From a bacterium UBP14_UBA6098 (lineage in GTDB: Bacteria; UBP14; UBA6098), in the NCBI GenBank assembly GCA_002428525.1, contig DIWU01000024.1, positions 124,001 through 188,000 on the forward strand: a DNA stretch of 64,000 bases, given 5' to 3'. How positions within the stretch are numbered: position 1 is the stretch's first letter; every line of letters begins with the position of its first letter. Of this stretch, positions 16,394-24,689 are shown in pieces. The notes beneath the pieces are model-generated. The model had not been told where the DNA came from and did no database searches. It was given only the letters and a program-made list of their open reading frames with translations. Both the position numbers and the translations under genes were made by a program.

Positions 16394-16734
16394 AACGAGA
16401 AACCGACGATTATATTCAGGATATAATCGAGGCAATCGATAAAATTGCGGTGTTCATTGAAAGCATGGATTTTGAAGCCTTCTCTAACGATGATAAAACG
16501 ATATTCGCAGTAGTTAGGGCAATCGAGATTATTGGCGAGGCATCCAAAAACATCGGTGAAGAGATCAGAAATGCGAATTCGGAGATTCCTTGGAAAGAGA
16601 TCGCAGGCATGAGAGACAAGTTAGCCCATGCTTACTTTGGAATCAGTGTTAACAGAGTTTGGGAAACGGCTTTCGTCGAAATCCCGAAACTAAAACAAGC
16701 ATTTGAAACGGTTATTGAAAAAAATAAAGAGTAG
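16390..16734 (+). CDS. hepT: HepT-type HEPN ribonuclease toxin (DUF86)
   Basis: 114 residues, all helical, starting at GTG 16390 inside the mntA stop. The catalytic HEPN motif R-x4-H-x-Y is complete (RDKLAHAY). The Tyr is the residue AMPylated by MntA in characterised systems, and the Arg/His pair forms the RNase site. Both toxin and antitoxin therefore look functional. The pair splits the NuoC-like and large-subunit genes of the hydrogenase operon without changing direction. AT-rich relative to neighbours. Confidence 0.92.
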   Translation: MKRETDDYIQDIIEAIDKIAVFIESMDFEAFSNDDKTIFAVVRAIEIIGEASKNIGEEIRNANSEIPWKEIAGMRDKLAHAYFGISVNRVWETAFVEIPKLKQAFETVIEKNKE

Positions 16735-16761
16735 ATACATAGAAATATCTAAGGTTAGACT

Positions 16762-17979
16762 ATGAAAAAAACTACATTGCCCATCGGCCCGTTCCATCCG
16801 CTCCTCGAGGAGCCGGAATTCTTCACTTTCCACATCGACGGCGAAACGGTCGTCGATGTGGATTTGAGGATTGGCTACAACCATCGCGGGCACGAAAAGC
16901 TCGCCACCGGCCTCACCTGGGATCAGGTGCCGTTCCTGGTCGAGAGGATCTGCGGAATCTGCTCGACGAGCCATCCCTATGCCTATGTCCTCGCGGTCGA
17001 AGATTTACTTGGAATTAAAGCGCCTCCGCGCGGGCAGTTCATCCGCGCGCTTATCGGCGAGATGGAGCGAATCCACAGCCACCTTCTTTGGCTCGGCCTC
17101 GCCGGCCATTTCATCGGCTACAACACAGTCTGGATGTGGGCTTGGCGCTACCGCGAGGAGATTCTCGACGCATGCGAGCTTCTGTCCGGAAACCGCAACC
17201 ACTATGCGATGAACCGCGTCGGCGGTGCCCGCAGGGATGTCTCCCAAAAAGCCCTCGATTTCACTATGAATGCTCTCGATGTCGCCGAGAAGGCTACCAA
17301 GATGTTCCTCGGCGCTGTCGCCGACGACCCGGTTATTCATAAGAGGCTCAAAGGCGTAGGCATATTAACCAAAGAGGACGCTATCGCCTATGGCGCTACC
17401 GGCCCGACCTCGAGACCTTCCGGCGTGCCGTTCGATGTCCGCGTGGACGATCCTTATGACGCCTACGGCCCGAGCTACACAGCCGGCGCATGGAAAGTGA
17501 TCGTCACAGAAAACGGCGATGTGTTCGACAAGATGGTTTGCAGGGTTCTCGAAACACTCGAATCGATTTATCTTTGCCGCTGGCTTATCGAGAACATGCC
17601 CGACGGCGATTTTCAGGTCATTCCGGGAAATATCCCCGAGGGCGAGGGTTGCGGCCACCACGAGGCCCCGCGCGGCGAGGTTTTTCATTATGTCCGCTCG
17701 GACGGCTCGAACAAGCCCATTCGGCACAAGGTGCGCGCCCCAACCTTCGTGAACCTGCCGACCTACAAGGCAAGCTGTCCCGGCGAACAGATCGCCGATG
17801 TCGCGCTCATCACCGCCTCGATCGATCCCTGCTATTGTTGCACCGAGCGGGTCGGAGTTGTGGCTGACGGCAGACACAGCTCGCTTACACAGGACGATTT
17901 GGTTAAACTCTCGGTCGAGAGAACCCTCGAGATCGAGAAAAAGATGGGCGTTAAGTCTGTATTGAGCAAATTTCGGTAG
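16762..17979 (+). CDS. group 4 [NiFe] hydrogenase large (catalytic) subunit
   Basis: 405 residues, NuoD-like overall, but both nickel-binding pairs are present: C64/C67 in RICGICS and C357/C360 in DPCYCCTER. True complex I subunits lack these cysteines, so this is a hydrogenase. A 42-residue tail follows Arg363, matching the position at which HycI-type proteases cut HycE; a HycI homologue is encoded at 35117. It catalyses reversible H2/proton conversion. The start is the ATG 27 bp after hepT, with a weak AAGG site. Phylogenetic subgroup cannot be set by eye. Confidence 0.95.
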   Translation: MKKTTLPIGPFHPLLEEPEFFTFHIDGETVVDVDLRIGYNHRGHEKLATGLTWDQVPFLVERICGICSTSHPYAYVLAVEDLLGIKAPPRGQFIRALIGEMERIHSHLLWLGLAGHFIGYNTVWMWAWRYREEILDACELLSGNRNHYAMNRVGGARRDVSQKALDFTMNALDVAEKATKMFLGAVADDPVIHKRLKGVGILTKEDAIAYGATGPTSRPSGVPFDVRVDDPYDAYGPSYTAGAWKVIVTENGDVFDKMVCRVLETLESIYLCRWLIENMPDGDFQVIPGNIPEGEGCGHHEAPRGEVFHYVRSDGSNKPIRHKVRAPTFVNLPTYKASCPGEQIADVALITASIDPCYCCTERVGVVADGRHSSLTQDDLVKLSVERTLEIEKKMGVKSVLSKFR

Positions 17980-17986
17980 AATGTGG

Positions 17987-18006
17987 GGGCGGCGGATAAG
18001 CCGCCC
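17987..18006 (+). repeat. intercistronic hairpin between large subunit and antiporter genes
   Basis: GGGCGGC (17987-17993), loop GGATAA, GCCGCCC (18000-18006), without a U-tract. It sits in the 78-bp gap before mrpA, the widest gap in the rest of the operon, and could adjust relative expression of the hydrogenase and antiporter parts. Confidence 0.5.
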
Positions 18007-18057
18007 GTGCGGGTCGGCCCCGTTCGACCTCTACAATCGGAAATAAAGGACGCTTTT

Positions 18058-19884
18058 ATGGAAACACAACTTATCCATCTCGTGCTCGTGCCGATATTGG
18101 CCGGCCTTTTGTGCCTGATCCTTCCGAAAATCAAGTTCGTGAAGGAATTCATCGCGGGCGTCGCGGCGATTTGGGTCTTGTATATGTCTGTGATGATCTT
18201 CAAGGGCGGCGACTTCGCTGTCAGACTCGCGGATTTCATTATCTCGGGAATGCCCCTATCGCTTGACCTTGTCGGCACCCCTCTAAGCAGGATGATAATC
18301 CTTTTCATAGGCATCTTCGGCGTTTTAGGGACGATCTACAGTTGGAAATTCCGCGCGGGCGAAAAGGGCAATCACCTATACTATGCGATGATGCTCTTCA
18401 CGCTCGCAGTCAGCGACCTCGCGGTGCTCTCCGATAACCTGCTCTTCTTCGTGATATTCTGGGAACTTTCGACCTTGTTCCTTTATGGCCTTATCAACTG
18501 CGGCCATCTGAATAAAAAGGCCGCCGCCGCCGGCAGTTTCCGCACCTTCGCAATCCTCGGGTTCTCGGAGGCGGCGTTGCTCCTCGGAGTCGTCATCGTT
18601 TGGTTCCAATTCGGCTCGCTCAATATCTCCGCCCTCTCTATCCCCACTGTCGGTTCGATGGGCATCGTCCTGTATCTCCTGTTCTTCGTTGCGGCGATAG
18701 CCAAAGGCGGCGCCATGCCGCTTCACGCATGGGTTCCGGCCTCGGCAGAAGGCGCCCCGACCAGCATTATGGGGTTTTTGCCGGCCTCTTTGGATAAGCT
18801 TTTAGGCGTGTATTTCCTCGTAAAGATATCCCTCGATCTCTTTATTGTCAATCCCGGCCTTCAGTTAATGATCATGATAGTCGGCGCGGTTACCATCATC
18901 GCCGCCGTGATGATGGCCCTCGTTCAGCACGACCTCAAAAAACTGCTCGCATATCACGCGGTCAGTCAGGTGGGCTATATGGTTCTCGGCGTCGGGACCG
19001 GGAGCATTATCGGCATTATCGGTGCGCTTTTCCATATGCTGAACAATGCGATATATAAAGCCGGCCTCTTCTACGGTGCCGGCATCATCGAGAAGCGCGC
19101 CGGGACGACAGACCTCGAAAAGCTCGGTGGTCTTGCGAAGTTCATGCCGCTCAACTTCGTTGCGATGATGGTTTTCGCGCTGGCAATCTCTGGCGTTCCC
19201 CCCCTGAACGGTTTCGCATCTAAGTGGATGATCTATCAGGGCTGTGTCGAGGCAGGAAGGCCGATTATGCTTATCGCCGCAATGGTCGGCAGTGCGCTTA
19301 CTTTGGCCTCCTTCATAAAAGTTATGTATTCCGTGTTTTTCGGCAGAAAGCCCGACGCGATCGATTTCGAGAAGAAATCCTCTTTCTCCTTCGGTATTCC
19401 GCAGGTTATCCTCGCGATCGCTTGTATCGCCCTCGGCGTTTTCTCCGCTTGGCCGGTTAGGGCCTTCTTCGCCCCCGCTATCGGCGCTGACCCCAACACT
19501 TTAATCAACGGAGCATCTTGGAACTCCGGCCTCGCAACCGGCATGATTATTATCGGCCTTTTGCTCGGGATTATAATTTACCTTTTCGGAAAAGGCTTCA
19601 AGCCCCGCGTCGCGCCGACATTCTACGGCGGCGAACAGCTTCCGGTCGAGGACATTCGTGTTCCGGGAACTGGATTTTACGAGACAATACAGAAACTCCC
19701 GGTTCTCAGAACGATTTATCGCGACAGCGAAGAGGGCGTTTGGGAACCCGACTTCTTCGTCGCTACAATATTCAACGGAATAATAGTGAGAGGTTTAAAG
19801 AGAATGCACACCGGCGTGCTATCGACTTACCTGTCGTGGTGCGTCATAGGTTTGGTTGCGCTAATGTTCGTATTAATAGTATAG
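18058..19884 (+). CDS. mrpA: antiporter-like membrane subunit, MrpA N-terminal/NuoL-like
   Basis: 608 residues from the ATG at 18058 (AAAGGA upstream). About 14-16 hydrophobic helices. Landmarks of the proton-translocating family are FFVIFWELSTLFLYGLI (TM5 Glu), the Lys-bearing FFVAAIAKGGAMPLHAWVP and HDLKKLLAYHAVSQVGYM. It is a proton- or sodium-pumping subunit. The C-terminal MrpA part is supplied by the next gene (19895). It follows the hydrogenase large subunit, so the pump is built into the hydrogenase operon. Confidence 0.92.
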   Translation: METQLIHLVLVPILAGLLCLILPKIKFVKEFIAGVAAIWVLYMSVMIFKGGDFAVRLADFIISGMPLSLDLVGTPLSRMIILFIGIFGVLGTIYSWKFRAGEKGNHLYYAMMLFTLAVSDLAVLSDNLLFFVIFWELSTLFLYGLINCGHLNKKAAAAGSFRTFAILGFSEAALLLGVVIVWFQFGSLNISALSIPTVGSMGIVLYLLFFVAAIAKGGAMPLHAWVPASAEGAPTSIMGFLPASLDKLLGVYFLVKISLDLFIVNPGLQLMIMIVGAVTIIAAVMMALVQHDLKKLLAYHAVSQVGYMVLGVGTGSIIGIIGALFHMLNNAIYKAGLFYGAGIIEKRAGTTDLEKLGGLAKFMPLNFVAMMVFALAISGVPPLNGFASKWMIYQGCVEAGRPIMLIAAMVGSALTLASFIKVMYSVFFGRKPDAIDFEKKSSFSFGIPQVILAIACIALGVFSAWPVRAFFAPAIGADPNTLINGASWNSGLATGMIIIGLLLGIIIYLFGKGFKPRVAPTFYGGEQLPVEDIRVPGTGFYETIQKLPVLRTIYRDSEEGVWEPDFFVATIFNGIIVRGLKRMHTGVLSTYLSWCVIGLVALMFVLIV

Positions 19885-19894
19885 GAGGCGATCA

Positions 19895-20467
19895 GTGAAC
19901 GCGCTCTTCCATGTTTTAATGTTGTTTATGTTAATCGGTGCCGCGGTGGCAATCGAGACGAAGAATATGCTCTCGTCGGTCATTGCCGCCGGTGCGGTGG
20001 GGTTCGGCGTTAGCCTTATGTTCCTCTTCTTGGGCGCGCCGGATATCGCGATAACTCAGGTTATCGTCGAGGTCTTGAGCTTGATTATACTCATCCGCGC
20101 GACAACATTCGCGGACAACAGAGCCATCGAGCGCAAGATGGACAGCTTCTCGACGGTTACCGGCCTTATCTTCATCGGATTTCTTGTGATGGCCGCAGTT
20201 TGGGCCTTCCAAGACCTCACCCCCTTCGGTGAGCCTCTCATGAGGGTCTCACGCAGATACCTCTCTGGAACCGCAGTCGAAACCGGCGCCGTGAATGCCG
20301 TGTCGGGTATTATCCTCGACTACCGCGCTTACGACACCCTCGGCGAAGCGATAGTGCTCTTCACGAGCATTCTTTCCGCCTTCGTTATTCTTCGCCGTCG
20401 CGGCAAGAAGGACATCGAAGCCGAAGATACCGAAGAATTTGGAATTCTCGAACAGGAGCAACTATGA
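19895..20467 (+). CDS. MbhD-MbhE-like fused subunit (MrpA C-terminal part)
   Basis: 190 residues. The first half is a MbhD/DUF4040-type three-helix unit (SSVIAAGAVGFGVSLMFLFL, then APDIAITQVIVEV). The second half resembles MbhE, with YRAYDTLGEAIVLFTSILS, a motif also found at the MrpA C-terminus. In archaeal Mbh these are separate genes; here they are one. The last codons overlap mrpB by 4 bp (ATGA). Confidence 0.85.
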   Translation: MNALFHVLMLFMLIGAAVAIETKNMLSSVIAAGAVGFGVSLMFLFLGAPDIAITQVIVEVLSLIILIRATTFADNRAIERKMDSFSTVTGLIFIGFLVMAAVWAFQDLTPFGEPLMRVSRRYLSGTAVETGAVNAVSGIILDYRAYDTLGEAIVLFTSILSAFVILRRRGKKDIEAEDTEEFGILEQEQL

Positions 20468-20937
20468 ACAATATCCGGGAATTATCAAAGGACGAATCCA
20501 GCGGGATGACGATCATTGTCAAGACCATCTCGCGTCTTGTGCTCAGCTTCATTCTCCTGTTCGGCTTCTATATCATTCTCTACGGCCATATCACACCGGG
20601 CGGAGGTTTTGCGGGCGGTGTTATTCTCTCCATCTCCTATGTTCTTCTCATGCTCGCATTCGGGAGCAAGGTAGCCCTCGCAAAGCTCAGCAACTTCTGG
20701 GCGAGCATGCTCGATAACCTCGGCGCACTCGCCTTTATAGTTATCGGCTTCTTAGGCCTCACCGGCGGATATTTCATGACCAATTTCATCTGGCACGGTC
20801 ATCCCGGACAGCTGATCTCCGCCGGAATCATTCCGCTCTGCAACATCGCGATCGCGATCAAGGTCAGCGCGGCCCTCTATGCTATCTTCATCGGCCTTTC
20901 CATCTATGGCCGAATCGTCACCGAGGAGGAAAAATAA
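20464..20937 (+). CDS. mrpB: Na+/H+ antiporter subunit MrpB (MnhB/MbhF)
   Basis: 157 residues, four hydrophobic helices. Family pattern: YIILYGHITPGGGFAGGV, then a second-half helix ending YGRIVTEEEK. Part of the Mrp complex that exchanges Na+ and H+. Overlaps the previous gene by 4 bp; the mrpC ribosome site lies in its last codons. Confidence 0.9.
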   Translation: MNNIRELSKDESSGMTIIVKTISRLVLSFILLFGFYIILYGHITPGGGFAGGVILSISYVLLMLAFGSKVALAKLSNFWASMLDNLGALAFIVIGFLGLTGGYFMTNFIWHGHPGQLISAGIIPLCNIAIAIKVSAALYAIFIGLSIYGRIVTEEEK

Positions 20938-20938
20938 T

Positions 20939-21301
20939 ATGGGCGGCACAAGCAGTCTTTATATAATGAATATGGCCCTTATGGGCATGGGGATTTACGC
21001 CCTTATCGCCAAGCGGCACATCATTAAGAAGATCATCGGCGTGGTCATCATGGAATACGCGATCAACCTTTTCCTGATACTGCTCGGCTACAAGACCGAC
21101 GGAATCGCACCGATTCAGGATTCCTCGATCAACGCCGCCCAGCTCGCCGTCCGCGCCGTCGATCCTTTGCCCCAAGCGCTCGTTCTGACATCGATCGTCA
21201 TCGGCCTCGGGACTCTTGCGCTCATGGCCGCTCAGGCGATCAAACTTTACGAAAAATACAAGACATTTGATATGTCTGAAATAAACCGCCTTCGCGGATA
21301 G
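20939..21301 (+). CDS. mrpC: Na+/H+ antiporter subunit MrpC (NuoK-like)
   Basis: 120 residues from the ATG at 20939, chosen because GAGGAGG lies just before it. Three hydrophobic helices. The NuoK/MrpC family is indicated by GIYALIAKRHIIKKIIGVVI and DPLPQALVLTSIVIGLG. It follows mrpB with one base between stop and start. Confidence 0.92.
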   Translation: MGGTSSLYIMNMALMGMGIYALIAKRHIIKKIIGVVIMEYAINLFLILLGYKTDGIAPIQDSSINAAQLAVRAVDPLPQALVLTSIVIGLGTLALMAAQAIKLYEKYKTFDMSEINRLRG

Positions 21302-21315
21302 AAAGGGGACTGCCG

Positions 21316-22815
21316 ATGAACCACATTCTGCCACTTCTGGTCGGAATCCCGCTTGGGATGTCGGTGATCAACCTTATCCTCAGCAAGGCGAGCAAAAGGA
21401 TTTCCGACGTTATCGCTCCACTGGCCGTTTTAGCTGTAGCGGTGCTGAGCTTCTACCTTCTCGGCACCGAAACGACCGCCTATTGGATGGGCGGTTGGTA
21501 TCCGCCCTTCGGGATAACGCTCCTCTATGACGGTTTGACCTCCCTGCTTCTGATCGTCGTGAACACCGTCGCTTTTCTGGCGATTTTCTACAGCATCTCC
21601 TACATGGAGAAATATACCTCGAAGCCGAAGTTCTACTCGCTTTTCCTTCTGATGCTCGCCGGAATGAACGGCGTTGTTATTACCGGAGATCTATTTAACA
21701 TGTTCGTGTTCCTCGAGATAGCCTCGATCGCCAGCTACGCCCTCGTCGGTTTCGGCGTCGAACACGAGGAACTCGAAGCGAGCTTTAAATATCTCATCCT
21801 CGGCTCATTCGCCAGCACGATGATACTTCTCGGAATCGCGCTGACCTATGCCATGACCGGCACTGTGAACATGGCCGATGCGGCGACCATGCTTCAGTCC
21901 ATTCCCGCTTCCAAGACCATGGCCTTTGCGGCCGGCGCCTTCATCATGGGCTTCGCGCTCAAGTCCGGTCTCGTGCCCTTCCACGCATGGCTCCCCGACG
22001 CCCACCCGAGCGCACCCGCGCCGGTTTCGGCGATGTTGTCCGGCGTGCTTATTAAGGCCATCGGCGTTTATGCCATGCTGAGGGTGATCTTCAATGTCCT
22101 CGGCCCGACGGCTATTAATCTCAATATCATGGTAGTTCTCGGCGCGTTGTCGATGGCGGTTGGCGGTTTCCTCGCGTTGGGACAGAATGATATGAAGCGC
22201 ATGCTCGCCTACAGCTCAATATCGCAGATAGGCTATATTGTAATGGCCTTCGGACTCGGAACACATCTCGGCTTCATTGCAGGGTTGTTCCATCTTTTCA
22301 ACCACGCCGCCTTCAAGAGCCTTCTGTTCCTGTCGAGCGGCGCAATCGAACACGCCACCGGCACCAAGGACCTCCGCAGGCTTGGCGGCCTCTCCGGCAA
22401 ATTGCCGGTAACAACTACTACAACCATTGCCGGAGCGCTTTCGATCTCCGGCGTTCCGCCGTTTAACGGCTTCTTCAGCAAACTTTTAATCATTATTGCC
22501 TGCGTCTCCGCGGGGCGCTGGTTCTTGGCGGCCTTAGCCGCAACGATTAGCGTCGTCACACTGATCTATTTCTTTAAGATGATGAGATTCAGCCTGTTTG
22601 GAGAGCTTCCCGCAAAGCTCCAAAAGATTCGCGAGGTGCCGTTCCCGATGGCCTTCAGCCTTATCGCTCTCTCGGTTATCTGTCTCGCCGTCGGCATCGC
22701 CTACTTCGTAGGGCCGACATTCAGCGAGCTGTTCTTAGAGCCGGGCGCTAATGTTCTTCTCGACGGCCTCAAGAACAACGCGGCGAACTATATTTCCTCG
22801 GTATTAGGAGGGTAG
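21316..22815 (+). CDS. mrpD: Na+/H+ antiporter subunit MrpD (NuoM/NuoN-like)
   Basis: 499 residues and about 14 hydrophobic helices. Motifs include NMFVFLEIASIASYALVGF (the TM5 Glu), KSGLVPFHAWLPDAHPSAP and NDMKRMLAYSSISQIGY (channel Lys/His). It is the second large proton-channel subunit of the Mrp module. GAAAGGGGA lies before the ATG. Confidence 0.93.
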   Translation: MNHILPLLVGIPLGMSVINLILSKASKRISDVIAPLAVLAVAVLSFYLLGTETTAYWMGGWYPPFGITLLYDGLTSLLLIVVNTVAFLAIFYSISYMEKYTSKPKFYSLFLLMLAGMNGVVITGDLFNMFVFLEIASIASYALVGFGVEHEELEASFKYLILGSFASTMILLGIALTYAMTGTVNMADAATMLQSIPASKTMAFAAGAFIMGFALKSGLVPFHAWLPDAHPSAPAPVSAMLSGVLIKAIGVYAMLRVIFNVLGPTAINLNIMVVLGALSMAVGGFLALGQNDMKRMLAYSSISQIGYIVMAFGLGTHLGFIAGLFHLFNHAAFKSLLFLSSGAIEHATGTKDLRRLGGLSGKLPVTTTTTIAGALSISGVPPFNGFFSKLLIIIACVSAGRWFLAALAATISVVTLIYFFKMMRFSLFGELPAKLQKIREVPFPMAFSLIALSVICLAVGIAYFVGPTFSELFLEPGANVLLDGLKNNAANYISSVLGG

Positions 22816-22822
22816 AATAGAA

Positions 22823-23311
22823 ATGAGAGCCTTTATCCAATTCTTTGTCTTATTTGGCCTCTGGCTTCTTCTAACATGGAGCCTTCAGCCCGCCGACCTT
22901 ATCGCAGGCGCTGTAGTATCTGTCATCGTCGTCGCGCTGATGGGCAACATGTTCATTCAGAGGGCGACCAATATTCTGAACCCGGTGCGAATCTTCTGGA
23001 TGCTCTTCTATATCCCCTATCTGCTTTGGTATATCCTTTGGGCGAATATCGATGTCGCGTATCGCGTTATTAACCCGAGTATGCCGATTCGCCCGGGGAT
23101 TGTCCGCTTCAAGACGGGCCTCAAGACCGATATGGGCAAAACCTTCCTCGCAAACTCAATAACGCTTACCCCCGGAACTCTCACCGTCGATATTGTGGGC
23201 GACGAGTTCTTCGTCCACTGGATCAATGTCAAGTTCGACGGCGACCCGAAGAAGCAGGGCGAAGAGATTGCCGGCAAGTTCGAGCGTATCATCAGGAGGA
23301 TATTCGAATGA
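22823..23311 (+). CDS. mrpE: Na+/H+ antiporter subunit MrpE
   Basis: 162 residues: two or three N-terminal hydrophobic helices (LFGLWLLLTWSL, then VVSVIVVALMGN) and a cytoplasmic domain with the MrpE pattern LANSITLTPGTLTVDI. An AGGAGGG site precedes the ATG; the end overlaps mrpF by 4 bp. Confidence 0.92.
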   Translation: MRAFIQFFVLFGLWLLLTWSLQPADLIAGAVVSVIVVALMGNMFIQRATNILNPVRIFWMLFYIPYLLWYILWANIDVAYRVINPSMPIRPGIVRFKTGLKTDMGKTFLANSITLTPGTLTVDIVGDEFFVHWINVKFDGDPKKQGEEIAGKFERIIRRIFE

Positions 23312-23574
23312 GCGTTTTGATGATGATATACATCTGGGCGCTGGTTATCAGCGCCTTCCTGTGTCTTTACCGGATCGGCATGGGCCCGACCCCTCCGGAC
23401 AGGACTGTCGCAATCGATAACCTCGGCACAATAGTGGTCGGATTCTGCGCATTCCTGAGCCTCTTCACGGGCAAGGATTTTTACTTGAACATCGGAATAT
23501 CGTGGTCGCTTCTTGCCTTCGTCGGCACTATCGCGCTGGCGAAATTCCTCGAGAGGAGGAGCTTCGATGAGTGA
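23308..23574 (+). CDS. mrpF: Na+/H+ antiporter subunit MrpF
   Basis: 88 residues, three hydrophobic helices, with the MrpF pattern YRIGMGPTPPDRTVAIDNLG in the first loop. AGGAGGA lies before the ATG. Its stop overlaps the mrpG start by 8 bp. Confidence 0.92.
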   Translation: MSVLMMIYIWALVISAFLCLYRIGMGPTPPDRTVAIDNLGTIVVGFCAFLSLFTGKDFYLNIGISWSLLAFVGTIALAKFLERRSFDE

Positions 23575-23902
23575 GACTATCGCCTATATTATGATGACGG
23601 TCGGCGTGCTGTTCGATCTTCTCGGATGCGTCGGTTTGGTGCGTCTTCCGGATGTCTATAACCGCCTTCAGGCCGCGACAAAGTGCGTCACCTTGGGGAC
23701 TTGCATGATCCTTCTCGGTGTTTTTGTTCTCACCGGATTCACCGCGATGGGAATTAAGGCGCTCATTTGTATGTTCTTCATCCTCATTACGAACCCCACG
23801 AGCGCGCACGCTCTCGCGAGAGGCTCGCACAAGGCCGGTGTTCCGCTGTGGCCCGGCTCGGTAATCGATGAATATCAGGAGATTCAGGAGAAAAAATCAT
23901 GA
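23567..23902 (+). CDS. mrpG: Na+/H+ antiporter subunit MrpG
   Basis: 111 residues from the ATG at 23567 (GAGGAGG just upstream). Three hydrophobic helices and the MrpG pattern LVRLPDVYNRLQAATKCVTLG, ending with TNPTSAHALARGSHK. It completes the A-G set, so the operon encodes an entire Mrp complex. Overlaps the next gene by 4 bp. Confidence 0.92.
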   Translation: MSETIAYIMMTVGVLFDLLGCVGLVRLPDVYNRLQAATKCVTLGTCMILLGVFVLTGFTAMGIKALICMFFILITNPTSAHALARGSHKAGVPLWPGSVIDEYQEIQEKKS

Positions 23903-24507
23903 GGAAACCCAAGCTCAGAGAGTTGGGCGAGGCGATAAAGGCTATAGTCAAAGGGCCTTATACAGATAAATTCCCCTTCAAGCCCGCGAATATCGCCGAG
24001 GAATACAAAGGCTTCCCCGAATATCAGGAGGACGGCTGTGTCCGTTGCGGCGGTTGCGTTCAGATTTGCCCGGTGAAGACAATCAAGATGATCGACGACC
24101 CGGAGACCGGAAAGCGCATTATGTTCCGCGACTACAGCAACTGCATCCAGTGCGGGCAATGCGCGGAATATTGCCTAACCGGCAAGGGCATCGTTATGAC
24201 CAACGAGTGGGACAAGACCACGCTCGATCCCACCTCGATTCACGAGCAGGTCGAGGACGAGCTGGTGTTCTGCGAGTCCTGCGGCGCGGTCATCACAAGC
24301 AAGATGCATATGGACTTCATAATAGAGCGCCTCGGCGAACTGGCCTATTCCAACCCGACGCTCGTTATGCACCAGAATTATGAGAACGGTCTCGCGGAAA
24401 AGGACTCCGGCAAGAACCATGAGGGCTTTTGGCGCGAGGACTATATGCGCATGCTTTGCCCGAACTGCAGGCGCAACCTCGTCTTCAAAGAGGAGTGGGG
24501 CGGTTAG
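23899..24507 (+). CDS. NuoI/MbhN-like ferredoxin subunit with C-terminal zinc-ribbon-like part
   Basis: 202 residues. Two [4Fe-4S] motifs (CVRCGGCVQICP and CIQCGQCAEYC) place it with the NuoI/HycF/MbhN subunits that carry electrons to the small subunit. The C-terminal 80 residues add CESCGAV and MLCPNCRR, a likely zinc ribbon or extra cluster. Last gene of the operon; its stop is followed by a strong terminator. In Mbh this subunit accepts electrons from soluble ferredoxin, so both ferredoxin and NAD(P)H inputs are conceivable here. Confidence 0.88.
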   Translation: MRKPKLRELGEAIKAIVKGPYTDKFPFKPANIAEEYKGFPEYQEDGCVRCGGCVQICPVKTIKMIDDPETGKRIMFRDYSNCIQCGQCAEYCLTGKGIVMTNEWDKTTLDPTSIHEQVEDELVFCESCGAVITSKMHMDFIIERLGELAYSNPTLVMHQNYENGLAEKDSGKNHEGFWREDYMRMLCPNCRRNLVFKEEWGG

Positions 24508-24533
24508 GTTCGATTTCAAGTCCATTCAAAACT

Positions 24534-24565
24534 GCGGGGGATCGGAAACGGTTCCCCGCTTTTTT
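24534..24565 (+). terminator. rho-independent terminator of the hydrogenase operon
   Basis: GCGGGGGATCG (24534-24544), GAAA tetraloop, CGGTTCCCCGC (24549-24559), then six T. The 11-bp stem has two G-U wobbles. It lies 26 bp after the last stop codon. Confidence 0.9.
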
Positions 24566-24689
24566 GCTTCATAATAACTGCATGAAAAGCCGGTTCTAAA
24601 CGCACTGTCCATACTTTCAGAACAAGGCTTCTTGGCGGCTCTTCGCCCTTTGTATTTGGGTGAATGGAATTTATTAAGGAATATCGAGG

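Noticed and set aside
10046..24507. Interpretation as respiratory complex I
   Set aside because: The large subunit keeps both CxxC nickel pairs, there is no NuoE/F/A/J set, and Mrp-type subunits replace the NuoJKLMN order.
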